A DNA stretch of 64,000 bases. It comes from an uncultured Erysipelotrichaceae bacterium (GTDB lineage: Bacteria > Bacillota_I > Bacilli_A > RFN20 > CAG-826). The position numbers and the translations under genes are program-made. Within the stretch, counting starts at the first letter, position 1. The number at the start of each line of letters is the position of its first letter. The stretch lies in assembly GCA_902787955.1 (NCBI GenBank), contig CADAIJ010000001.1, positions 1-64,000 of the forward strand, given 5' to 3'. The notes under the pieces were generated by a model. It searched no databases, was not told the DNA's origin, and saw nothing but the letters and a program-made list of their open reading frames with translations. This document shows positions 18,056-26,690 of the stretch, piece after piece.

Positions 18056-18400
18056 ATGAAAGAACTAATTTGTATCGTCTGTCCACGCGGTTGTCATTTA
18101 ACTGTTGATGATAACTTAAATGTCAGTGGAAATAACTGTCCACGTGGGGAAGCTTACGCTAAGGCGGAGCTTACTCATCCAACTCGTACTTTAACTTCTA
18201 CTGTTAAGATTACTTCTAAATTAGAAGTAAGATGTCCTGTTAAAACTGATAAACCTCTTCCAAAAGAAAAGATTTATGAAGCAATGGACTTAATTAATCA
18301 TGTTAAGATAAGCGCTCCAGTTAAGATTGGAGATATTATCTTAGAAAACATTTTAGGAACTGATGTAAATATCGTTGCCACAAAAAATATAAACGAATAA
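18056..18400 (+). CDS. DUF1667 protein
   Basis: The 114-residue protein starts with ELICIVCPRGCHL and carries a second Cys pair in GNNCPRGEAYAKAE, the DUF1667 (PF07892) pattern. The four Cys probably bind metal or an iron-sulfur cluster. The family nearly always sits with the two preceding oxidoreductases, so it is likely a small subunit of that complex. Confidence 0.9.
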   Translation: MKELICIVCPRGCHLTVDDNLNVSGNNCPRGEAYAKAELTHPTRTLTSTVKITSKLEVRCPVKTDKPLPKEKIYEAMDLINHVKISAPVKIGDIILENILGTDVNIVATKNINE

Positions 18401-18410
18401 GGAGTCTTTT

Positions 18411-20090
18411 ATGAACGATCGAATTAAAATCATCGCTCTTGGCGGTCAAGATGAATACGATAACAAAATGACTTTAGTGGAAGTCAATGATGATATCTTC
18501 GTTTTAGGCTGCGGTAAAAAAGATCCCGATAAGACTCGTCCTGGCATTAAATACGTTATCGCTAACTATCAATATTTAGTGGATAACAAAGCTAGAGTTA
18601 AAGGCTATATCATTACTCACGCCTTTGATTCTCTGCTTGGAGGCTTAATCTACGTCTATAAAGACGTACCTGCTCCTATTTATTGCTCTGATGTCACTCG
18701 TATCTTTATTAGCTCCTTTGCGGAACATAATAGAGTAAAAATTGATTTTAATTTCTTCATCGTTAAACCAACTGATTCAATCACTGTTAGCGGACATAAG
18801 ATTCGTTTCTTCCAATGCGCTTCAAATATGTCTCATAGTAGTGGAGTAGCAATTAATACTAGCTATGGTAATATCGTCTACGCTGATGCATTTGTTATCG
18901 ACCATAATAGTGATCCAGACTTCTATTATGATTCTAAAGCTCTTGGTGAACTCGCTAACGAACCAACTTTGGTTTTAATGTGTGAATCAAGGTATAGCGA
19001 TTATCCAGGTTACACCAATCCTAAATATAAACTCGTACCTTTAGTTGAGCGTTCCTTCCATGATGCTCAAGGTCGTATCTTTATCGCTATGGCGGTGCCA
19101 GATGCTTATAACATTATTAAAATCATTGGTTTAGCGATTAGAAATAAAAGAAAAATTGTCACCTATGATGAAGAAACTATGCAGACTATTATGAGAGTTA
19201 TTGACTCCCATGAAGTTGGCAAAAAAATCAATAAATCTTACTTCCTTCCATTTGGCGAAATTAATCGAATTTCCAGCAAGGACTGCCTTGTTTTGATGCT
19301 TGGCTGGGGTGAAAGACTATATCATAAGATTGAACTTTTAGCGGACGCTTCTAAGTTCGATAAACGTATTTCTTTAAATGAAACTGATACCTTTATCATT
19401 GGAACTTGCTATTCCTCATCCACTGAAATTGTCGCTAATGAAGCCCTTGATGAACTTTATAAAACTGATGCAAAAATTATCTCCTTTAAGAAAACTGAAT
19501 TTATTCGAATGCACGCTTCAGTTGAAGATTTAAAGACCATCATTTCCTTCCTTAGACCAAAATATTATGTTCCTATTTATGGAACATATCGCGAGCTTCT
19601 TAATAACGCCAAGTTATCTCTTGAGATGGGATTAGAATTAACATACGCTTCAATCTTTATTCTAGATAACGGAAATATTTTAGAAATTAATGAAGGTAAA
19701 GCTAAAATCTCTCCAAATAGTGTTATCACTGGTCATCTTTATGTCGATGGTAGTGGAGTGGGAGATATCTCTTCTTCAACCTTAACCGAAAGACAAAAAT
19801 TCTCCGATGATGGTGTCTTAATCATGGGAGTTATGGTTAATAAAGAAAAGACTGATATCATTTCTACCTTTGATGTTCAAATGAGAGGACTAGTTTATCT
19901 AAAAGATAACGATAATCTTGTTAAAGAACTCAATCGTTTATTTGAAGTCTTAGTCCAAAAAGGTTTGGATGAACAAAAACCATTAAATCTTATCGAAGAA
20001 GAAGTCAAAGATGCTTCATTTAGAACGATAAGAAGATATACCGGAAAATCACCATTAATTGTCCCTTATATCGCTATCGCTAATAACTAA
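18411..20090 (+). CDS. RNase J-family protein with degenerate metal site
   Basis: The 559-residue protein aligns end to end with RNase J: an N-terminal metallo-beta-lactamase core, beta-CASP domain and C-terminal domain with VDGSGVGDI. The catalytic block, normally ITHGHEDHIGG, reads ITHAFDSLLGG, so the second His, the Asp and the third His are gone; the HSIPDS His is replaced, and PIHGEYR is PIYGTYR. Most metal ligands are therefore lost, more than in Bacillus RNase J2. It is probably a non-catalytic partner or scaffold of an active RNase J elsewhere, or has a new role. A Shine-Dalgarno AAGGAG precedes it, and it ends the oxidoreductase operon. Confidence 0.85.
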   Translation: MNDRIKIIALGGQDEYDNKMTLVEVNDDIFVLGCGKKDPDKTRPGIKYVIANYQYLVDNKARVKGYIITHAFDSLLGGLIYVYKDVPAPIYCSDVTRIFISSFAEHNRVKIDFNFFIVKPTDSITVSGHKIRFFQCASNMSHSSGVAINTSYGNIVYADAFVIDHNSDPDFYYDSKALGELANEPTLVLMCESRYSDYPGYTNPKYKLVPLVERSFHDAQGRIFIAMAVPDAYNIIKIIGLAIRNKRKIVTYDEETMQTIMRVIDSHEVGKKINKSYFLPFGEINRISSKDCLVLMLGWGERLYHKIELLADASKFDKRISLNETDTFIIGTCYSSSTEIVANEALDELYKTDAKIISFKKTEFIRMHASVEDLKTIISFLRPKYYVPIYGTYRELLNNAKLSLEMGLELTYASIFILDNGNILEINEGKAKISPNSVITGHLYVDGSGVGDISSSTLTERQKFSDDGVLIMGVMVNKEKTDIISTFDVQMRGLVYLKDNDNLVKELNRLFEVLVQKGLDEQKPLNLIEEEVKDASFRTIRRYTGKSPLIVPYIAIANN

Positions 20091-20107
20091 GACATAAATT
20101 AACCTAT

Positions 20108-20134
20108 AAAAGCGTCTATTAGGCGCTTTTTTTC
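20108..20134 (+). terminator. Terminator after the RNase J-like gene
   Basis: AAAGCG and CGCTTT flank a short loop with TTTTTTT after it. Confidence 0.85.
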
Positions 20135-20146
20135 GTGAAAAATACT

Positions 20147-20175
20147 TTATAAATGCGTGCTTACGTGTATATAAT
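20147..20175 (+). promoter_or_regulatory. ftsK promoter giving a probably leaderless mRNA
   Basis: TATAAT at 20170-20175 ends six bases before the ATG at 20182. A weak -35, TTATAA, is 17 bp upstream. Transcription would begin at or next to the start codon, and no Shine-Dalgarno sequence is present. Confidence 0.5.
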
Positions 20176-20181
20176 ATTGCT

Positions 20182-23028
20182 ATGGCAAAAAAAGAAATGA
20201 AGATAAGTAAAACTGCAGTTAAGGTCACTAAAGTCATTGCTATTTTCTTATTCGCAGTTTTAATTATCCTTTCACCAGGAACATTTTTCTCTTTCCTCTC
20301 CCAAGGTTTTATCGCTGGGTTTGGTTTTATCGGCTTCTGGGTTTTAATGCCAGCCATCGTTTTATATAGGATTTTCGCTTGTTTTAAAAAGGAAGCTAGA
20401 AAGCTTGAATTTGATCTTACTTTCTTAGGAATAATTATCGCATTTGCTTTCGTTTCTATTCTCACTACTAATTACATTATCGAAGGGACTAAGTTTGTTC
20501 CATTTTTAGGAAATACAACTTTAACTTCGACTGATTTAATTATCTTAAATGGAAATACTCAAGTAGTTAATCTCTCTGATGGGTCCACTCAAGAAGTAAA
20601 AGGCTATTTAGAGATGAGTTCTGCCCTTAATTATTTCTCTCAACTTTTAAATGACGCAAGTAGTGGTATCCAAAGTGCAACCTTCTCTTATAATGTCTTC
20701 TTAGCAGGTGGTTTCTTTGGCTTCATCTTTGATGGTATCTTTAATTCCCTCTTTAGAGGAACACTTGGCACAACCATTCTTTCCATTGTCTTTATCGTTA
20801 TTGGTTTATTACTTATCTTTAATAGACAAATCAAAATGCTTTGGAACAAGATCCGTAATAGAGAAAAACATGAAAAGACTCCTAAGAAAGTTCGAAATCG
20901 CGCTTTAGATGACGATTATGAATATGCTTATACAGATGATGAAAATGAAAATGAAATTGAAGACGCTCCAATAATGGACGAATCGATTCACGATGAACCA
21001 AAGCCTGTTAGTAATCAATCCGCTCCAATCGACTTCAATAGTTTCAATATGTCGATTAGTTCCTTTAATAGTGGCAACTCCTTAAAACGTCCAACTTTAA
21101 CTCTTGATGGGGTTAACGTTCAAAAGAATCCACAAGTAAGTGTTGAAGAAAAGCCAGTTGATGAAGCTCCAAAGCAAACCTTCTCTCCATTTGGTAATAT
21201 TTATGACGTTAAAAATGAAGAAGAGGCACCAATTACTCCTGATTTCTTAAATAACCGTCCAATTAGTGCTTATTCAAACGATAATCCGGTTATTTCTGAA
21301 GATGTAGTGGAGCCAGAACCTACATATGTTAACCAAAATCCATATGTCGAAGAAAACCCTATCAGAAATGGCGTGGATGAGACAAATAGTCCAATCGAGG
21401 CGACTTCTTCATTAGTTAAGCCAACTTTTAATAAACCTATAATTAATGAACCAAACCCAATCGCAGAACAAAAGGCCCCTGAACCAATTAAGCCTTATGT
21501 TCTTCCAAGTGAAGAATTGCTTGATTTGCATGAAAAAGAAGAAGATAAGTTTGCTAATACTCAAGCTTGCGACGCTAGAGTAGAAGAACTTAACCGTGTC
21601 TTTGAAGAACTTCATGTTGGCGCTAAAGTAGTGGGCTATACTGTTGGCCCATCCGTTACTAGATATGATTTACTCATGAATTCTGATAGATCGGTATCAA
21701 CAATCGATAAATTCATCCAAGACTTACAAATCCGTTTAGGTGGCGTTAATATCCGTTTTGAAAAACTCGTCATTGGTAAATCTACCTCTGGTTTAGAAAT
21801 GGAAAACAAAGTCCGTACTCCAGTTGGCTTAAGAGAATGTTTAAAGAGTTTAGATCCAATTAGTGATTCCACTCGTTACCAGATGATCTTTGGTAAAGGA
21901 ATCAGCGGTAACATCATCACTGGCGATATCACTAAATTCCCACACATGCTTGTCGCTGGTACAACTGGTTCAGGTAAAACTGTTTTCGTTCACGCTATCT
22001 TAATTACCTTATTACTACGTAATACACCTGAAGAACTTAAACTTGTTTTAATTGATCCAAAGCGTGTTGAATTTAATTACTATAAAAATATCCCACATCT
22101 TTTATGTCCATCTATTACTGAATCAAGCAAAGCTTTAGTAGCCTTAAAGAAACTTGTTAATGAGATGGAAAGAAGATTTGAATTATTCGCTAATAACATG
22201 GTTAACGAAATCAAAAACTTCAATAAGATTGCCGAATCTCGTGGCTTAAAGAAACTTCCAATTATTATTGTGGCAGTAGATGAATATGCTGACTTAAGTG
22301 AAGAATGTAAAGAGATTAGAACTCCTATTTCTCGTATCGCTCAAAAAGCTAGAGCAGCTGGTATCCATCTTATCTTAGCAACTCAAAGACCATCTGTTAA
22401 CGTAATCGACGGTGTTATTAAATCGAATATTTCCACTCGTGTTGCCTTAAGCGTATCTTCATTTGAAGATAGCCGCGTTATTATCGGTGAAGGTGGCGCC
22501 GAGAAACTTCTCGGTTATGGTGACTTACTTATCGATTCACCAAACATCCAACCACGCGGCTATAAACACCGTGTCCAAGGCTGTTTACTTGAAACAGAAG
22601 AGATTATGAGGGTCTGTGACTTTATCCGTTCTGAAAGAGGTCCAGACTTTGATCCAGAATTCTTAGATCTTGAAGATCATTCCGAAGATTTTGAAGATGA
22701 AGGAATTTCATATGATGAAGCTGAACCAACTAAAGTTTCTAAAGAAGTTCAAGAAGAAGAACTTTATGACATCATTAAACAAGACTTAGCAAGCAAAGAA
22801 TATTGTTCCATATCATATATCCAAAGATCTTATGGCGTTGGTTTCCCAAAAGCCGGCAGATTATTCGCTAGACTTCAAAGAGAAGGAATTGTCGCTAAAC
22901 AAGGTGACTCTTCTCATGGTTGTAAAGTCCTCGTAAGAGTGGAACAAAACGATACAAATTTAGGATCAATTGAACAATCTACTTTAGTAGAATCAACTGA
23001 TGATGGTGACTATAACAATGAATATTAA
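20182..23028 (+). CDS. ftsK: DNA translocase FtsK/SpoIIIE
   Basis: The 948-residue protein has about four membrane spans in residues 15-225, a long acidic and Pro-rich linker (230-420), then the alpha and beta translocase domains with Walker A GTTGSGKT near residue 593 and the Walker B region IIIVAVDEYADL near 690. The C-terminal gamma winged helix (about 865-930, with ISYIQRSYGVGFPKAGRLF) reads KOPS/SRS-type sequences. It pumps chromosomal DNA through the division septum. Confidence 0.96.
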   Translation: MAKKEMKISKTAVKVTKVIAIFLFAVLIILSPGTFFSFLSQGFIAGFGFIGFWVLMPAIVLYRIFACFKKEARKLEFDLTFLGIIIAFAFVSILTTNYIIEGTKFVPFLGNTTLTSTDLIILNGNTQVVNLSDGSTQEVKGYLEMSSALNYFSQLLNDASSGIQSATFSYNVFLAGGFFGFIFDGIFNSLFRGTLGTTILSIVFIVIGLLLIFNRQIKMLWNKIRNREKHEKTPKKVRNRALDDDYEYAYTDDENENEIEDAPIMDESIHDEPKPVSNQSAPIDFNSFNMSISSFNSGNSLKRPTLTLDGVNVQKNPQVSVEEKPVDEAPKQTFSPFGNIYDVKNEEEAPITPDFLNNRPISAYSNDNPVISEDVVEPEPTYVNQNPYVEENPIRNGVDETNSPIEATSSLVKPTFNKPIINEPNPIAEQKAPEPIKPYVLPSEELLDLHEKEEDKFANTQACDARVEELNRVFEELHVGAKVVGYTVGPSVTRYDLLMNSDRSVSTIDKFIQDLQIRLGGVNIRFEKLVIGKSTSGLEMENKVRTPVGLRECLKSLDPISDSTRYQMIFGKGISGNIITGDITKFPHMLVAGTTGSGKTVFVHAILITLLLRNTPEELKLVLIDPKRVEFNYYKNIPHLLCPSITESSKALVALKKLVNEMERRFELFANNMVNEIKNFNKIAESRGLKKLPIIIVAVDEYADLSEECKEIRTPISRIAQKARAAGIHLILATQRPSVNVIDGVIKSNISTRVALSVSSFEDSRVIIGEGGAEKLLGYGDLLIDSPNIQPRGYKHRVQGCLLETEEIMRVCDFIRSERGPDFDPEFLDLEDHSEDFEDEGISYDEAEPTKVSKEVQEEELYDIIKQDLASKEYCSISYIQRSYGVGFPKAGRLFARLQREGIVAKQGDSSHGCKVLVRVEQNDTNLGSIEQSTLVESTDDGDYNNEY

Positions 23029-25138
23029 AGCTATTTTACTTACCTGCAATTCTTTTATGGTCACATTAGAAGAAGAGATTAATTTAGATAATCTTTCCTT
23101 TTCATTTAAAGAAAATAAAGCTCCAGTTGAAGTATTTCTAAATAAAGTAGAAGGTTTGAATCTTTATTTTACAATCGCAAAAAGAATTGTACTTGGTAAT
23201 GAATACGTCCTTACTTTAAATGATTTTAAGAGTGTTCACCTTGATATGACTCGTGCGGTGGACTTTAAAGATTTCGATTTAAAATACGCCTATTATCAAA
23301 ATGATTTAGGCGCGACATACTCTAAAGAATATACCGACTTTGCTTTATGGGCACCTTTATCCTATAAAGTTCAACTTAAATATTATTTAAAGAATAAAGC
23401 TCATATCATCTTAATGAAGCGCACCGAAAACGGGGTTTATCGCGCTAGAGTTAATGAAGATTTAAAGCACGCTACATATGTCTATATTAACTGTGTTAAT
23501 AACAACAAATACGAAGTTATCGATCCATACGCTAAATCATCCACTAGTAACGGTAAAAGAAGCGCCGTTATCGATATGTCAGTTTTAGACTCTATTAAAA
23601 TTGATAACTCCAATCTACCTCCATTTAAAAATAACGTTGAAGCGATTATTTATGAACTAAGTGTTCGCGATTTCACGATTAATAAAAACACCGATATCGT
23701 TAATAAAGGTAAATTCCTTGGTTTAACTGAAGAAGGAAGAAAAACAAGAAAAGGTAATCCAGCGGGTTTAGATTATTTAAAGATGCTTGGCGTTACTCAT
23801 GTTCAACTTCTTCCAGTTATGGACTTTAAAACGGTTGATGAAGATAATCCAGATAAAAAATATAACTGGGGCTATGACCCTCAACAATATTTTGCGTTAG
23901 AAGGTAGTTATTCTACTGATCCAAATAATCCTTACACCCGTATGAAGGAATTTAAGATGCTTGTTAAAGCTCTTCATAACGCGGGGATCAGAGTGAACTT
24001 AGACGTAGTCTATAACCATATGTATGATGTGAGAACAACTTCACTTCAACAAATCGTTCCATTCTATTATTTTAGACACACAAGCGATTATCATTTCATT
24101 GAACATAGTTATTGTGGGGATGATGTTGCTAGTGAAAGAGCGATGGCGAAAAAACTCATCGTTGATTCTATTTCCTTTATGTTAAACACCTATGATGTTG
24201 ATGGCTTTAGATTCGACCTCATGGGTTTAATTGATATTGTCACTATGAAAGAAATCGAAAGAATTGGGCGTTCCTTTAAACCTAACTTAATGCTATATGG
24301 TGAAGGTTGGGATATGTATGCTGAGACTTCTACAGGAGTTGGGTGCGCTCATATGAATAACGCTCATCTCCTTCCAAATATCGGTTTCTTTAATGATAGA
24401 TTTAGAAATATCGCTCGTGGTCCAGGTGGAGAAACACCTTTAAATGAACCAGGTTACCTTTTAGGTAATGAAAACTATTATGATGGCTTTAAGTTCGTCT
24501 TTTTAGGTTCAACATTAGACGTTACTTTCCCTCATATATTCGTTAATTTAAATCAATCTATTAACTATGTTGAATGTCATGATAACGCCACTCTATTTGA
24601 TGCAATTGACACTACAAATAGAGATAGCCAAGACGAAATCATCCAAAGAATTAAGATGATTAATAAAACAATCCTCTTTAGTTTTGGGGTGCCATTTATT
24701 CATGCGGGACAAGAAATTGGTTTAACTAAATTTGGAAATGGTAACACTTATAATAAAGGCGATAAATATAACCAATTTGATTATGATTTACTCGACAAAC
24801 GTTATGAAGCAAGTGTCTATTTCTCTAAATGCGTTAAACAAAGAAAATCACTTCCATTCTTTAAAATAAGTGATCCAAAACAATTAGAAAAAATCTATGA
24901 CTTTAACCGTATTCATGATACGTTATTCATTCGTATTTCTTATAAAGAATTCGATAAAAATTTACCAAACTACTACTTTGTAGTAAATCCATCTAAGAAG
25001 ACTGTTTATCACACCTTTAAACAAAAAGTTTGTCTCTATTCTTTAGTGGATAATTTAGACGAATCTTTAGAGAGTGATAATTCAATGATCTTCCCACTTT
25101 CTTTCAAAGTATTTTTTGAGAAAAAGGAGACTAATTAA
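23018..25138 (+). CDS. pulA: Type I pullulanase (GH13)
   Basis: I prefer ATG 23018, which overlaps the end of ftsK by 11 bases, to ATG 23000. The roughly 706-residue protein has the pullulanase signature YNWGYDP, preceded by a CBM48-like early-set domain. Catalytic residues are in GFRFDLMG (nucleophile Asp), LYGEGWD (acid/base Glu) and VECHDNATL (Asp). There is no signal peptide. It cleaves alpha-1,6 branches of glycogen, pullulan or imported limit dextrins. It works with the GH13 enzyme at 5344. plsC follows directly. Confidence 0.95.
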   Translation: MNIKAILLTCNSFMVTLEEEINLDNLSFSFKENKAPVEVFLNKVEGLNLYFTIAKRIVLGNEYVLTLNDFKSVHLDMTRAVDFKDFDLKYAYYQNDLGATYSKEYTDFALWAPLSYKVQLKYYLKNKAHIILMKRTENGVYRARVNEDLKHATYVYINCVNNNKYEVIDPYAKSSTSNGKRSAVIDMSVLDSIKIDNSNLPPFKNNVEAIIYELSVRDFTINKNTDIVNKGKFLGLTEEGRKTRKGNPAGLDYLKMLGVTHVQLLPVMDFKTVDEDNPDKKYNWGYDPQQYFALEGSYSTDPNNPYTRMKEFKMLVKALHNAGIRVNLDVVYNHMYDVRTTSLQQIVPFYYFRHTSDYHFIEHSYCGDDVASERAMAKKLIVDSISFMLNTYDVDGFRFDLMGLIDIVTMKEIERIGRSFKPNLMLYGEGWDMYAETSTGVGCAHMNNAHLLPNIGFFNDRFRNIARGPGGETPLNEPGYLLGNENYYDGFKFVFLGSTLDVTFPHIFVNLNQSINYVECHDNATLFDAIDTTNRDSQDEIIQRIKMINKTILFSFGVPFIHAGQEIGLTKFGNGNTYNKGDKYNQFDYDLLDKRYEASVYFSKCVKQRKSLPFFKISDPKQLEKIYDFNRIHDTLFIRISYKEFDKNLPNYYFVVNPSKKTVYHTFKQKVCLYSLVDNLDESLESDNSMIFPLSFKVFFEKKETN

Positions 25139-26023
25139 ATGAAAAAACCTCGTCATAAATTACTTAAATATCTCCATTTAACCTGGGTTGTTCTTCTTTA
25201 TCTCCCAGTCGCTCTTTTTTATCATATTTTCTTTGTTTATCGATATGGAAAACATCCAGAAAAATATCCAGTTGAAAAACGTTATAAATTAGTTCGCAAA
25301 GAAATTAGAGGCTTACTTAAGTTACTTCGTATTGATATTAAAGTAGAAGGACTAGAAGAATATTATTTAAATAACCCAAATAAAGCTATCTTAATTATTT
25401 CTCACCAAGCTATCCTTGATCCTCTTATCTTTATTGCAGCATGTCCTCGTCCAACTTCCTTTTTATCGAAAATCGAAGTTAAGAAATATCCATTAGCGAG
25501 CTCCGTTATTAAAGCGCTTGATGGTTTATATATCGATAGAGCGAAGCTCATGACTCAAATAGACACCATTAGAGAGATTGTAAAACGCGCTAAAAGCGAT
25601 AAACATGCTTCAATTGGTATTTATATCGAAGGCCATCGTAATGACCACCCAGAAGGCGATGTTCAAGAATATAAAGCGGGCACAATTAAAACCGCTTATA
25701 TGACTAAAACTGATTTAATTAATGTCGCTAACTATGGTGAGTTTAGAGTGGTCTCTCCTCGTTATCATTTAAAACGTTATGTCTGTTACCTTCATTTCTT
25801 TAAACCAATCCATCCTGAAGAATATAAGAATATTGATAACTTCACTATGGCCTCAAACTTAATGAAAGAGACTAATGAAGAGATTGATAAGATTCGTTTA
25901 GAAGATATCGAATATTATGAACATTCTAAAGAGACTAAAAGAGGAAAAAGAGAAGCTCTTCTTGTCTCCCGTAAGACTCCGCTTATCGCTAAAGTTGATA
26001 AAAAGAAACAGTCTCAAATATAA
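25139..26023 (+). CDS. plsC: 1-acyl-sn-glycerol-3-phosphate acyltransferase
   Basis: The 294-residue protein has one N-terminal membrane span (about 12-32), the H-x4-D pair in ISHQAILDPL, and YIEGHRNDHPEG in place of the usual EGTR block. It adds the second acyl chain to make phosphatidate. The start follows the pulA stop directly, behind a GGAG. Confidence 0.88.
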   Translation: MKKPRHKLLKYLHLTWVVLLYLPVALFYHIFFVYRYGKHPEKYPVEKRYKLVRKEIRGLLKLLRIDIKVEGLEEYYLNNPNKAILIISHQAILDPLIFIAACPRPTSFLSKIEVKKYPLASSVIKALDGLYIDRAKLMTQIDTIREIVKRAKSDKHASIGIYIEGHRNDHPEGDVQEYKAGTIKTAYMTKTDLINVANYGEFRVVSPRYHLKRYVCYLHFFKPIHPEEYKNIDNFTMASNLMKETNEEIDKIRLEDIEYYEHSKETKRGKREALLVSRKTPLIAKVDKKKQSQI

Positions 26024-26040
26024 TTAATTTAACAAAATTT

Positions 26041-26070
26041 AATGTATGCGAATGCATACATTTTATTTTT
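26041..26070 (+). terminator. Terminator of the ftsK-pulA-plsC unit
   Basis: AATGTATGC and GCATACATT make a 9-bp perfect stem with a GAAT loop, then TTATTTTTC. Confidence 0.9.
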
Positions 26071-26147
26071 CTTTCCCAAATTTTGAACAATTTTTGCTCC
26101 CTTTAACCCTACTAAATAATAGAGGCCCATAAAAGGAGGAAATATAT

Positions 26148-26690
26148 ATGGTCAAAATTTTTATAGCCGTTTTAGTGGGGACTGTCGCGATGATTGTGAT
26201 CTTTACCGCAATCGACGCTTCAACTCGCGCCAATGCTGATGAAGTAGCTTATATTGTTAACTCAAATAATACTACTTCTATCTCTGTTTCAATTAGTGGT
26301 GAAATCACTCGTCCTGGAACTTATTTAATGGAAGGAAATAGCGATTTAGGAGACTTAATTGCTACCGCTAGCGGAGTTACATCAAACGCAGATGAGCTAG
26401 CTTATGATACATCTTATGCTTTAGCGGATGGTTTAAGCTTTTATATCGCTCCAAAATATGATAATAACGATGTCTGCTCTTTAGAGATGATTGAAAAAGT
26501 TAACATCAATAAAGATGATAGTGAAACTCTTCAAAGTGTGAATGGCATTGGTTATACCGTTGCTAATGCGATTGTCACTTATAGAGAGAATAATGGTAAC
26601 TTCTATCGTATTGAAGATCTTAAAAATGTCTCTGGAATTGGTAACGCCACATTTGAGAAAATTAAAAACTATGTTCGCTTAAAAGACTAA
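26148..26690 (+). CDS. comEA: Competence protein ComEA, DNA receptor
   Basis: The 180-residue protein has an N-terminal membrane anchor (residues 3-22), an SLBB domain (about 45-110, with ISGEITRPGTYLM) and a C-terminal tandem helix-hairpin-helix (VNINKDDSETLQSVNGIG and NVSGIGNATFEKI). It binds incoming double-stranded DNA at the cell surface and hands it to ComEC. A strong AAAGGAGG precedes it. It overlaps comEC by one base. Confidence 0.95.
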   Translation: MVKIFIAVLVGTVAMIVIFTAIDASTRANADEVAYIVNSNNTTSISVSISGEITRPGTYLMEGNSDLGDLIATASGVTSNADELAYDTSYALADGLSFYIAPKYDNNDVCSLEMIEKVNINKDDSETLQSVNGIGYTVANAIVTYRENNGNFYRIEDLKNVSGIGNATFEKIKNYVRLKD

